A DNA stretch of 64,000 bases from Palsa-504 sp050011155 (GTDB taxonomy: Bacteria; Actinomycetota; Actinomycetes; Streptosporangiales; Streptosporangiaceae), in contig JBEKJP010000002.1 of the NCBI GenBank assembly GCA_050011155.1, positions 62,001 to 126,000 on the forward strand. Direction: 5' to 3'. This document shows positions 25,164 through 32,604 of the stretch, in pieces. Position 1 is the first letter of the stretch, and every line of letters starts with the position of its first letter. The position numbers were made by a program, and so were the translations under genes. Under the pieces are notes generated by a model. That model worked only from the letters and a program-made list of their open reading frames with translations. It ran no database searches and was not told the DNA's origin.

Positions 25164-25244
25164 GGGGTCAATATAGGATACGCGGCCTTTTCTGTCACTA
25201 TCGCCGTTCTATTATTCTGGACACGGAAGCGCAGGTCAGAACGC

Positions 25245-25261
25245 GTCCCACCTAGTGGAAC
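25245..25261. promoter_or_regulatory. 17-bp IclR-type box 3
   Basis: GTCCCACC-T-AGTGGAAC lies between the two divergent cupin genes, 43 bp before the plus-strand start and 82 bp before the minus-strand start. It matches box 1 at 13 of 17 positions. An A+T-rich candidate -10 (ttctattattctgg) lies just to its left. Confidence 0.6.
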
Positions 25262-25303
25262 GTACCTATTGACCAGGACCGCCCGCTAGACAACCATAGC
25301 TAC

Positions 25304-25798
25304 GTGCCTATTTCTTTTTTCGATCTCCTTGCCGACGAGGGCTGGGAACCGCTCGAGTTCTTTCAAGGTGACCCCGCATTCTACTGGAATGACGGCGGAT
25401 TCATCGCGAATGCACCGGTGGACATCGCTGCCACTATGGACGGCGCGATGTGGCGGTCGACCAACGTCGAGCCCGCCTTCCGGTGGCAGGGACGGCGCAT
25501 CCGGCCGGACTTCATCGTGCCCAAGCGGCACGTGAGCCATCCGCAGCTGATGATCGTGGTCGGCGGCCAGCTCGCCGTCGAGTACGGCACCCGCGGCGAG
25601 GAGACCAGGCAGCTTGGCCCGGGCGAGTTCTGGACCGGCGACGCCGGGGTGCCTTTTACGATCACCTCGGGCCCCGAGGGCGTGACCTACCTCGAATGCT
25701 GGGACCTTCAGCCGCTCGGCCTCATCGAGACCACCTGGCACGACGACGGCCACTGGAAGCGGCGTGAGTCCGGGTCGAAGAAATTCCCCCAGCCTTAA
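25304..25798 (+). CDS. cupin-domain protein B
   Basis: A 164-residue cupin paralogous to the one at 24690. In motif 1 the segment reads DFIVPKRHVSHPQLMIVVGG (about 66-85), so the His spacing and the Glu differ from the partner, while the second motif GEFWTGDAGVPFTITSGPEG (about 107-126) is kept. The altered first motif suggests a different metal site or substrate. The GTG start at 25304 opens a plus-strand operon continuing with the extradiol dioxygenase, a VOC protein and the flavin reductase. Confidence 0.8.
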   Translation: MPISFFDLLADEGWEPLEFFQGDPAFYWNDGGFIANAPVDIAATMDGAMWRSTNVEPAFRWQGRRIRPDFIVPKRHVSHPQLMIVVGGQLAVEYGTRGEETRQLGPGEFWTGDAGVPFTITSGPEGVTYLECWDLQPLGLIETTWHDDGHWKRRESGSKKFPQP

Positions 25799-25837
25799 CC
25801 GACAGAGCCTTAACCGCCGTCGCTAGGAGAATCACAA

Positions 25838-26722
25838 GTGCCAGTTCTTTCGCTCGGCTACCTCAGGCTGGAGTCGGCCGATCTCGACGCATGGAAGACC
25901 TTCGCCGGGGACTTCCTCGGGATGATGCCGGTCCACGCCGACGGTGACGAGTCCCTGCGGTTCCGGATGGACCACTACCCGCCCCGCCTCGTCGTCTCGC
26001 CCGGCGCCGAGAGCAGGGTCTCGGCCATCGGTTTCGAAGTCCTGAACGAGCGGGACCTGAAGCGGGTCGCGGCCGCCGTGGAAGCCGCGGGCATCAAGGT
26101 GACCGAGGGATCGGAGGCCGAGGCCGACGAGCGGCGGGTCACCGGCTTCCTGCGATTCGACGATCCCGGCGGTAACCCGGTCGAGCTGTTCTACGGCCCG
26201 ATCCTGGACCACGTCCCGGTTCAGCTGCCCGCGGTGAGCTCCTTCGTGACCGGTGACATGGGCATGGGCCACGTCATCGTCACCGCCGAAGACGGCAAGG
26301 CGCTGAAGGATTTCTACGTCGACGTGCTCGGCTTCTATGAGCGCAACACGATGGGCGGCCGGGAGCGCACGGTCTGGTTCATGAGCTCCAACGACCGGCA
26401 CCACACGCTCGGCGTCACCTCGATGCCGGGCCGTGGCCGCCTGCTCCACCTGATGGTCGAGGCGGCCACCTTCGACGACGTCGGGCTGGCGCTCGACCGG
26501 CGGGAGAAGTACGACATTCCGCTGATGAACAGCCTCGGCAAGCACACCAATGACGAGATGACGTCTTTCTATGTCTACTCGCCCGAGCTGTACGCGATCG
26601 AGTTCGGCTATGGCGGTCTGCGGGTGGACGGTGAGCAGCCCACCTACGAGATCACGGCGGGCGCGCACTGGGGACACAAGTTCTTCCCCCCGCCCGGCGT
26701 GCCGACGCCACCCGCCCAGTAA
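25838..26722 (+). CDS. type I extradiol dioxygenase (HsaC/BphC-like)
   Basis: A 294-residue two-domain vicinal-oxygen-chelate dioxygenase. The Fe(II) ligands are visible at the BphC/HsaC positions: His145 (GMGHVIV), His204 (LLHLMVE) and Glu255 (YAIEFGYGG). The second-sphere His near 189 (NDRHHTL), His236 (GKHTNDE) and Tyr245 (SFYVYSP) are also present. It cleaves a catechol ring next to a hydroxyl, giving the substrate of the C-C hydrolase. GTG 25838 follows AGGAGAA. The complete ligand set makes this the most certain enzyme of the island. Confidence 0.95.
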   Translation: MPVLSLGYLRLESADLDAWKTFAGDFLGMMPVHADGDESLRFRMDHYPPRLVVSPGAESRVSAIGFEVLNERDLKRVAAAVEAAGIKVTEGSEAEADERRVTGFLRFDDPGGNPVELFYGPILDHVPVQLPAVSSFVTGDMGMGHVIVTAEDGKALKDFYVDVLGFYERNTMGGRERTVWFMSSNDRHHTLGVTSMPGRGRLLHLMVEAATFDDVGLALDRREKYDIPLMNSLGKHTNDEMTSFYVYSPELYAIEFGYGGLRVDGEQPTYEITAGAHWGHKFFPPPGVPTPPAQ

Positions 26723-26735
26723 CCCGGAGGTTCCG

Positions 26736-27242
26736 ATGACTGGCCTCAGCGGCCTCGGCCTGCCCGCCCTTGACTGGGGTCAGGTCTTCCACGTCGGGAT
26801 CCGCGTGGCGGACCTGGCGGCGGCTCAGCAGGAGCTGACCAAGGCCATCGGGGTGCGCTGGACGAAGCCCGCGCAGATCCCGATGAAGGCCTGGGCCCCT
26901 GGCCAGGGCTACAGCACCTACGACCTGACGATCTCGTTCACAACCGAGGGGCCGGTGCATATCGAGCTGCTGTACGGGTCGCCGGGCAGTTACTACGACG
27001 TACGCGACGGCGGTGCCGGGCTGCACCACCTCGGCGTCTGGGTGGACGATGTCACCAAGGTCAACCAGGACCTGGTCGGCCGGGGATACACCGTCGAACT
27101 GGCGGGCGCGTCGCCGGAGGAGGGCTACGGCGCCTTTACCTACGTCCGCTCACCGGGCGGGGTCCTGTTCGAGCCGGAGTCCGGTCGGCACGGGGCCAAG
27201 GAGCGGTTCGATCGGTGGTACGCCGGTGGAAGCCTCTTCTAG
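26736..27242 (+). CDS. VOC (glyoxalase/bleomycin-resistance fold) family protein
   Basis: A 168-residue glyoxalase-fold protein. VFHVGIRVADLAAAQQELTK (about 14-33) places the first His, HIELLYGSPG (about 77) and LHHLGVWVDDVTKVNQDL (about 96) the following ligand strands, and VLFEPESG (about 146) the Glu strand. Such single-chain VOC proteins can be isomerases, epimerases or lyases; the exact role is unknown. ATG 26736 follows CGGAGG. Lies between the dioxygenase and flavin reductase genes and overlaps the latter by 17 bp. Confidence 0.8.
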   Translation: MTGLSGLGLPALDWGQVFHVGIRVADLAAAQQELTKAIGVRWTKPAQIPMKAWAPGQGYSTYDLTISFTTEGPVHIELLYGSPGSYYDVRDGGAGLHHLGVWVDDVTKVNQDLVGRGYTVELAGASPEEGYGAFTYVRSPGGVLFEPESGRHGAKERFDRWYAGGSLF

Positions 27243-27783
27243 CGCATTCCGTGAAGCGATGGCGTCGTTCCCCAGCGGGGCGACGATCGTCACCACCACC
27301 GATTCCGACGGTCACTGGTGGGGCTTCACGGCGAGCTCGTTCTGCTCGGTGTCGATGGACCCGCCGCTGGTGCTCACCTGCCTGGCCAGTACCGCCCAGT
27401 GCTTTCCGGCGTTCGCCGAGGCGGTCCGGTGGAACATCCACGTGCTGCAGCACCGTCACGCCGACCTGGCGATGCGCTTCGCCACCCGCGGCGCGGCCAA
27501 ATTCGCCGGGTCGGGCTTCCAGCCCGACCCGGACGGCCTGCCGTTTCTCAAGGACACCAGCATCTCGCTGCGCTGCGCCACCTACTCCAAGGTCGACGGC
27601 GGCGACCACCTGGTGCTGATTGGCCGGGTGGAAGAAGTCGGCCTAGGCCAGGAGATGCCGTTCGTCTACTTCCGCCGCAAGTTCCACTCGCTGCCCGTGA
27701 CCGAAGACAAACCCAGCGATGAACACGGCCCGGCCCGCGCCAGCCTCCCGGTCGTGATCGAGCTTGACCTGGGCTGGCTGTAA
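27226..27783 (+). CDS. flavin reductase (HsaB-like)
   Basis: A 185-residue flavin reductase-domain protein. FREAMASFPSGATIVTTTDS (about 8-27), GFTASSFCSVSMDPPLVLTC (about 35-54) and NIHVLQHRHADLAMRFA are the family's FMN-binding strands. It would supply reduced flavin to the HsaA-like monooxygenase at 16770, the arrangement of HsaAB. GTG 27226 lies inside the end of the VOC gene; ATG 27259 is a possible shorter start. Last gene of the cupin-dioxygenase-VOC-reductase operon. Confidence 0.88.
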   Translation: MEASSSAFREAMASFPSGATIVTTTDSDGHWWGFTASSFCSVSMDPPLVLTCLASTAQCFPAFAEAVRWNIHVLQHRHADLAMRFATRGAAKFAGSGFQPDPDGLPFLKDTSISLRCATYSKVDGGDHLVLIGRVEEVGLGQEMPFVYFRRKFHSLPVTEDKPSDEHGPARASLPVVIELDLGWL

Positions 27784-27802
27784 CCGGCCAGCAATTTTTT
27801 GT

Positions 27803-27816
27803 ACCGACCAGTTGAT
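27803..27816. promoter_or_regulatory. imperfect ACCGAC-CA-GTTGAT site
   Basis: A partial match to the ACTGAC-NN-GTCAGT family just after the flavin reductase, in the 212-bp gap before the cyclase gene. A second, weaker version (CTGACCGGACGGTAC) lies at about 27960. Either could mark the cyclase promoter region; symmetry is poor, so confidence is low. Confidence 0.3.
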
Positions 27817-27995
27817 CTATGTTCATGGATATGGATGGCGCCAGGATGCCGTGACCTTCTGCGTATTCGCGCCGCCGCCGGCCGCCCCGGCGCACGGCGG
27901 GTACGGGCCGCGCCCAGGTGAGGGCTAGCGCCGCGGTATGGCCGCCTGTTAGCTTTATTCTGACCGGACGGTACAAAGAAGTAAGGAGGTCATCC

Positions 27996-29045
27996 GTGGC
28001 GAAGCGATGGGAGCGACGGCCGGAGGGCTCCACGTGGGGCGACTGGGGCGAGGACGACGAACTCGGCCGGATTAACCTCATCACGTCGGAGAAGGTGCTT
28101 GAGGGCGTCAGGGAAGTGCAGGCTGGCAAGAGCTTCTGCCTGAGCCTGCCGCTCGACTTCCCCGGCGGCTCCTCGCTGAACCAGCGCCGGTACCCCCCGG
28201 TTATCCGGCCGACCGAGGACCTAGCGTACAAGCCGGACACCTTCTACAACGTTGTCGCCAGGGACTCGATTGCCCCCGAGTACATCGACGTCTGGTCCGA
28301 CGACATGGTGACGCTCTGGACGCAGTACTCGACCCAGTGGGATGCGCTTGTGCACCAGGGCGCGCTGTTCGACGCCGACGGTGACGGAGTCGACGAGCCG
28401 CTGTACTACAACGGCTTCCGGCCGCACGTGGACATCATCGGGCCGAAGGAAGACGCCAAGGGCGACGGCAGCGGCAGCGTCGCCTTCGCCCGTCACCTCG
28501 GGCTCGAGCACATGGCGGCGCACGGCGTGCAGGGCCGGGCGGTGCTGATCGACGTGGCATACCACCTGAACAACACCGAAGAGTGGACCGCGGTCCCGAT
28601 GAAGACCGTGCGGGAGATCATGGCGGCCGACAAGGTCGAGGTCAGGCCGGGCGACATGGTCATCATCCACACAGGTTTCACGCAGAAGATCCTCGAATGG
28701 GACAAGGATCCCGACGCGTCGCGGATCCAGGCCATGTACCCGTACCTCGACGGCGAGGACGCCGAGGTGCTCGAGTGGATCACCGACTCCCAGATGTCAG
28801 CCCTCATCGCGGACAACTACGCGGTCGAGGGCTGGCCGGCGCCGAACCCCGAGCCGCACACGCTGATCCCGGTGCACAACCTGTGCCTGTTCAAGCTCGG
28901 CATCCCGCTCGGCGAGCTGTGGTACACCCAGGAGCTGGCCACCTGGCTGCGGGCGAACAGCCGGAGCAGCTTCCTGCTGACCGCCCCGCCGCTGCGGCTG
29001 CCGGGCACCGCGGGCGGCCCGCTGAACCCGATCGCGACGGTCTGA
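27996..29045 (+). CDS. cyclase family protein (kynurenine formamidase-like metal hydrolase)
   Basis: A 349-residue member of the putative cyclase/kynurenine formamidase family. The metal-binding region normally written GTHIDAP-H appears as YSTQWDALVHQGALFDADGD (about 109), a variant seen in the longer actinobacterial branch. HGVQGRAVLIDVAYH (about 178) and VRPGDMVIIHTGFTQ (about 217) are also typical. GTG 27996 follows AAGGAGGT, the strongest ribosome site in the region. It may hydrolyse a lactone, amide or cyclic ketone-derived ester. Separate promoter, same direction as the reductase operon, upstream of a MarR gene. Confidence 0.8.
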   Translation: MAKRWERRPEGSTWGDWGEDDELGRINLITSEKVLEGVREVQAGKSFCLSLPLDFPGGSSLNQRRYPPVIRPTEDLAYKPDTFYNVVARDSIAPEYIDVWSDDMVTLWTQYSTQWDALVHQGALFDADGDGVDEPLYYNGFRPHVDIIGPKEDAKGDGSGSVAFARHLGLEHMAAHGVQGRAVLIDVAYHLNNTEEWTAVPMKTVREIMAADKVEVRPGDMVIIHTGFTQKILEWDKDPDASRIQAMYPYLDGEDAEVLEWITDSQMSALIADNYAVEGWPAPNPEPHTLIPVHNLCLFKLGIPLGELWYTQELATWLRANSRSSFLLTAPPLRLPGTAGGPLNPIATV

Positions 29046-29137
29046 TGGGCCGGCCCGCGTGAGCGGGCCGGGATGGCCCGGCCCGGCGCGATAGGGTATC
29101 TCCTGTCCGGTAGTCAGCTATCCATGGAAGGGTCGGC

Positions 29138-29692
29138 GTGGTTCCGAGCGGTGACAGGGACCCGATCCTCGAGGCGTACCATCTCTGGAACGAGAACGGC
29201 TGGGAGGATTCTGCCGCCGGGTGCACCGCCGTGACCTCGCTGATGCGCGTCCATCAAGTTCTGACCAAACGGGCTGACCAGATTCTGGCCCCGATCGACC
29301 TCACCTTCGCCCGCTACGAGCTGCTGGTCCGGCTGTACTTCAGCGGCGAGTCGCTGCCGCTCACCCAGCTCGGCAGGCAGCTCCAGATCCACCAGACCAG
29401 CATCACCAGCCTGGTCGACAAGCTGGAGAAGCAGGGCCTGATCAAGCGCACGCCGCACCCCAGCGACCGGCGCAGCACCATCGCGCAGATGACGCCGGCC
29501 GGACGGGTCCTGACCGGCAAGGCGATCAACCTGCTGAACTCGGACCTTTTCCGTGACCTCGGCCTGACCAGGAGAGAAGCGAACCTGCTCATCGGTCTGC
29601 TGATGAGGATGCGCCGCTCCTGGAACGACATCGAGAACCCCGTCGGCTGGGAGCCCTTCGGGGTCGGGCCGGAGTCGGCGCTCGATGGCTAG
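29138..29692 (+). CDS. MarR family transcriptional regulator
   Basis: A 184-residue MarR-type regulator with the winged-helix core LTFARYELLVRLYFSGESLP, LGRQLQIHQTSITSLVDKLE (recognition helix, about 88-107) and the wing RTPHPSDRRSTIAQMTPAG. The family senses phenolic ligands and controls nearby genes. GTG 29138 is used. It lies 92 bp after the cyclase gene in the same direction and before an SDR gene with a palindromic operator, either of which could be its target. Confidence 0.88.
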   Translation: MVPSGDRDPILEAYHLWNENGWEDSAAGCTAVTSLMRVHQVLTKRADQILAPIDLTFARYELLVRLYFSGESLPLTQLGRQLQIHQTSITSLVDKLEKQGLIKRTPHPSDRRSTIAQMTPAGRVLTGKAINLLNSDLFRDLGLTRREANLLIGLLMRMRRSWNDIENPVGWEPFGVGPESALDG

Positions 29693-29725
29693 CCGCCGCT
29701 GAATAACGGGAGCTAGTAACTTTAC

Positions 29726-29739
29726 TGACCGATCGGTCA
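29726..29739. promoter_or_regulatory. TGACCGATCGGTCA perfect palindrome
   Basis: A perfect 14-bp palindrome within tttACTGACCGATCGGTCAAGT, 90 bp before the SDR start at 29829. It shares TGACC/GGTCA half-sites with the ACTGAC-NN-GTCAGT family but with different spacing. Probable TetR-type operator. Confidence 0.55.
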
Positions 29740-29828
29740 AGTAGTGGCTGGAAATACCGGGGCAGGGCTCGTAGCATGCGCCGTCCCCGCCGGAGCCGGA
29801 GGGAACTCCGCGCCAGAAGGGAAGTCCT

Positions 29829-30590
29829 ATGCAAAGCGCGCGGCGTGTCATCGCCGTTCTCGGGGCCGGCGGCACGCTCGGCACCGCCCTCTCCCGCAAG
29901 CTGGCGGCCGAACCGGAAACGGATCTCGTGCTCAGTGACCTGAGCGAGGACGCGCTGGCCCAGGCCAGCGCCGTCCTGGCCGCCGACTCCGTCGCCGGCG
30001 GCAACGGGGCAGTGGCGGCCGTGCGGGCCGATGTCAGCGACTTCGACCAGGTCGAGAACGTCGTCAAGCACGCGATCGGCCGCTTCGGCCGCCTCGACGT
30101 GCTGATCAGCAACGCCGGGGTGCCGTCCCCGAATGGCCGCATCCACAACCTGGCCCCGGAAGACTGGGAGAGGGCTTTCCGCATCAACGTGCTCGGCCCG
30201 GTCAACGGCATCCGGGCAGCCGTGCCGGTGATGCGCGCCCAGCGCTCCGGGTCGATCATCCTCACCGCGTCAGTGGCCGGCCTCACGGCCTGGACGCACG
30301 CCTCCCCCTACTGCGTCACCAAGGCCGGAGTGATCCAGCTGGCCAAGGTGGCCGCGGTCGAGTACGCACGTGACGGCATCCGCGTCAACTGCGTGTGCCC
30401 GGGGACCTTCCTGTCCGCGATGCACACGGACCTGCCCGCCGCGGCGGTTGACGCCATCGCGGCCAGGCATCCGCTCGGCCTCGGCTCGGCCGAGGACCTG
30501 GTCGGCGCCTATTCCTACCTGGCGAGCGACGCATCGCGCTGGACCACGGGATCCGCGGTCGTGGTCGACGGCGGCTACGCGGCCCCGTAG
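29829..30590 (+). CDS. SDR family oxidoreductase
   Basis: A 253-residue classical SDR with VLGAGGTLGTAL (cofactor loop, a Gly-rich variant), SNAGVPSPN, the Ser in ILTASVAGLTAWTHASPYCV ending in the catalytic YCVTK pair (about 157-161), and a C-terminal VVVDGGYAAP. ATG 29829 follows agaaggga. A 20-bp tandem duplication covers its stop codon without altering the product. It converges with the SDR gene at 30644. Confidence 0.88.
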   Translation: MQSARRVIAVLGAGGTLGTALSRKLAAEPETDLVLSDLSEDALAQASAVLAADSVAGGNGAVAAVRADVSDFDQVENVVKHAIGRFGRLDVLISNAGVPSPNGRIHNLAPEDWERAFRINVLGPVNGIRAAVPVMRAQRSGSIILTASVAGLTAWTHASPYCVTKAGVIQLAKVAAVEYARDGIRVNCVCPGTFLSAMHTDLPAAAVDAIAARHPLGLGSAEDLVGAYSYLASDASRWTTGSAVVVDGGYAAP

Positions 30591-30610
30591 ACGGCTACGC
30601 GGCCCCGTAG
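30572..30610 (+). repeat. 20-bp-period tandem duplication over a stop codon
   Basis: CGGCTACGCGGCCCCGTAG occurs at 30572-30590 and again at 30592-30610. The first copy encodes the SDR C-terminus and stop, the second is an untranslated repeat: a recent slippage-type duplication. Confidence 0.85.
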
Positions 30611-30643
30611 CCCGCCCGCACCCGTCACGTGACCAGGGAGGGC

Positions 30644-31387
30644 TTACTCGGCGACGTATCCGCCGTCGACCGGCAGCGCTACCCCGGTGATGAACGAGGA
30701 GTCGTCGCTGGCGAGGAACACCGCGGCGGTGGCGATCTCGCGCGGTGTGCCCCAGCGAGCCATCGGGAACGGCAGCTGGCGCCCGGGCACCGGCGCCGCG
30801 TTGTCCGGCGGCGCGCCGGCCCGGCCGGTGTAGATCATGCCGGGGCAGATGCAGTTGACCCGGATGTTGTCGGCGGCGAAGTCGAGCGCCGCGCCCATGG
30901 TCAGCGCGACCACCCCACCCTTGGTGCCGCCGTAGGCGGCGATGCCCTTGCGGCCGACGAGGCCGGTGGCCGACGCGGTGCTGATGATGGAGCCGCCGCC
31001 GCTGGCGCGCAGCGCGGGGACGGCGTACTTGATGCCGAGGAAGACCCCACGCAGGTTCACCGCGACCAGACGGTCGAACAGGTCGTCGCCGGTCTCGTCC
31101 AGCGGGTGGTGCGGGGCGTTGAAGCCCGCGTTGTTGAACACCACGTCGAGCCGGCCGAACGCGTCGACCGCGGTGGCGAACATCGCCTTTACGTCCGGTG
31201 CCTGCGAGACGTCGGCATGCACCGCGATCGCGTCCTGGCCGATCTCCGCCGCCGCGGATTCCTCGTGCCCGCTGACGTCGGCACACACCACCTTGGCGCC
31301 TTCCGCCGCGAACAGCACCGCCGATGCCCGGCCCATGCCAGACCCCGCGCCCGTGACGACGGCCACCTTGCCCTCGAGCTTTCCCAT
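30644..31387 (-). CDS. SDR family oxidoreductase
   Basis: A 247-residue classical SDR. VVTGAGSGMGRASAVLF (about 9-25), NNAGFNAPHHPLDETGDD (about 84), the catalytic Ser in IISTASATGLVGRKGIAAYG and the YGGTK pair (about 148-152), CPGMIYTG and VDGGYVAE at the end. ATG 31387 follows GGAGCG; the extra 11 residues of the longer frame lack a site. Divergent from the CMD gene across a gap holding a TetR-like half-palindrome. Confidence 0.88.
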   Translation of the reverse strand: MGKLEGKVAVVTGAGSGMGRASAVLFAAEGAKVVCADVSGHEESAAAEIGQDAIAVHADVSQAPDVKAMFATAVDAFGRLDVVFNNAGFNAPHHPLDETGDDLFDRLVAVNLRGVFLGIKYAVPALRASGGGSIISTASATGLVGRKGIAAYGGTKGGVVALTMGAALDFAADNIRVNCICPGMIYTGRAGAPPDNAAPVPGRQLPFPMARWGTPREIATAAVFLASDDSSFITGVALPVDGGYVAE

Positions 31388-31463
31388 GACGCTCCGTTCC
31401 CGTTGACGATCTCCGGACACTCAGACCTTGACTCCGCCGTCAGGCGAGCTCAATACTTTTTGT

Positions 31464-31477
31464 GCCAACCGGTCAGT
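31464..31477. promoter_or_regulatory. GCCAAC-CG-GTCAGT operator-like site
   Basis: The right arm is a perfect copy of the GTCAGT half-site and the core ACCGGT is symmetric. It lies in the SDR/CMD divergent gap, 40 bp before the CMD start, next to an A+T-rich segment (caatactttttg). Confidence 0.45.
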
Positions 31478-31517
31478 AAAATACATGCCTGCGACCGCTA
31501 TGACGAGGGGACGCCGA

Positions 31518-32117
31518 TTGAGCGAGCCACGTATCCCGCCGAGACCGCCCGCCGAATGGGAGGCGGAGATGCTGGACGCGCTGGACGTCTTGCGTCCTCC
31601 GGGGAGTGCCAGGAAGCCAGCGGAGCCGGGACAGGAGCGCCCGGCCTCCAACATCCTAGGCATCTTCTCCTGGCATCCTGCCTTGGCCAGGGCCTTCTTC
31701 GCCTTCAACAGCCACTTGTTCCGTTCCACGCTGTCCGCCAGGGACCGGGAAATGGTCACGGTGCGGGTTGCCTGGCTGCGGCGCGGCGAATACGAATGGG
31801 CGCAGCACGTGCGCATGGCCAAGCGCGCGGGCCTGTCGGATGAAGAGATCGGTGCCATCTCGGCCGGACCGGATACCCCGGCCTGGGGGCCGCGGGACGC
31901 GGCCCTGCTCCGGGCGGTGGATGAGATCGTGGCCGATCGCTACGTCAGCGACGAGACCTGGAAGCGGCTGTCCGAGCACCTCGACCGTCAGCAGCTAATG
32001 GACCTGGTGTTCACGATCGGGGCCTACGACCTGCTGGCCATGGCCTTCAACACCTTCGGCCTGGAACTCGATCCCGGCCTCACCGGGTTTCCGCCCCAGA
32101 ACGTGGCCGGCGGCTAG
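31518..32117 (+). CDS. carboxymuconolactone decarboxylase/AhpD-fold protein
   Basis: A 199-residue CMD-fold protein of the longer actinobacterial type. ILGIFSWHPALARAFFAFNS (about 51-70), STLSARDREMVTVRVAWLRR (about 74-93) and YEWAQHVRMAKRAGLSDEEI (about 96-115) match the family, but the redox CxxC of AhpD is absent (EYEWAQH instead), so it is not a peroxidase. The TTG at 31518 has GAGGGG seven bases upstream; ATGs at 31485 and 31500 are in frame without sites. Its stop overlaps the end of the epoxide hydrolase remnant on the other strand. Confidence 0.8.
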   Translation: MSEPRIPPRPPAEWEAEMLDALDVLRPPGSARKPAEPGQERPASNILGIFSWHPALARAFFAFNSHLFRSTLSARDREMVTVRVAWLRRGEYEWAQHVRMAKRAGLSDEEIGAISAGPDTPAWGPRDAALLRAVDEIVADRYVSDETWKRLSEHLDRQQLMDLVFTIGAYDLLAMAFNTFGLELDPGLTGFPPQNVAGG

Positions 32118-32309
32118 CGCAGCGGCCGGAAGAACGCCCGGACATCCTCCACGAAGATGTCCGGCACCTCCATCGCGGGATAGTCCAGGGCCCTGCTCCC
32201 AGCCGATGCCGGGAATCTCGTTCGGAAACCGCGTCCGCCGCAGGCGCTGTGCCAAGTCGCTAAGAGCGTCGTCTGGTACGTCGACCCGGAACGGCTCGAG
32301 AGCTGCCAC
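32114..32309 (-). pseudogene. epoxide hydrolase pseudogene, both ends only
   Basis: From ATG 32309 the minus strand reads MAALEPFRVDVPDDALSDLA then QRLRRTRFPNEIPGIGWEQG, the N-terminal cap of an epoxide hydrolase. The frame then changes and within a few codons reads ALDYPAMEVPDIFVEDVRAF followed by FRPLR and a TAG at 32114, the usual C-terminus of the same family. About 300 central residues, including the whole catalytic alpha/beta core, are gone. The palindrome at 32344 is its probable former operator. Confidence 0.8.
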
Positions 32310-32343
32310 TCCCGCGATGCTACCGCTACGGCGATATTTTCGA

Positions 32344-32355
32344 ATGACCGGTCAT
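32344..32355. promoter_or_regulatory. ATGAC-CG-GTCAT perfect palindrome
   Basis: A perfect 12-bp inverted repeat 35 bp before the minus-strand start of the epoxide hydrolase pseudogene, with an A+T-rich flank (gcgatattttcga). A member of the TGAC-NN-GTCA operator family left in front of a dead gene. Confidence 0.55.
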
Positions 32356-32568
32356 ACAGAAAAACGGGGGAGCGGACAGCCGAAATCCTGCTCTTGCGTA
32401 GTAAGCGTTATATAATCATACTATTGGATGAGCAGTCGGCCACTACGGACAGGCGCGTCGCCGGGGACGGGCTCAGCGGATCCGGCTCCCGTCAGCGGGA
32501 TGCTCTCCAGCCAGTCGGCGGGGACCTGGCGCGAGGCTTGCCGGACGCCTTCCCGCGAGAGATAGTGG

Positions 32569-32582
32569 ACTGACCGGTCAAT
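32569..32582. promoter_or_regulatory. ACTGAC-CG-GTCAAT operator
   Basis: An inverted repeat with 5 of 6 arm positions paired, 23 bp before the monooxygenase start and therefore over or just behind the promoter. Likely repressor site for the monooxygenase-SDR-SDR-P450-ferredoxin operon. Confidence 0.6.
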
Positions 32583-32604
32583 CATGTAGTCATAGGGGAC
32601 TAAA

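Noticed and set aside
16283..27783. Assigning the island to cholesterol degradation
   Set aside because: Gene types match, but the order, regulator family and extra genes differ and no KstR-type operator was seen; only an hsa-like label is justified.
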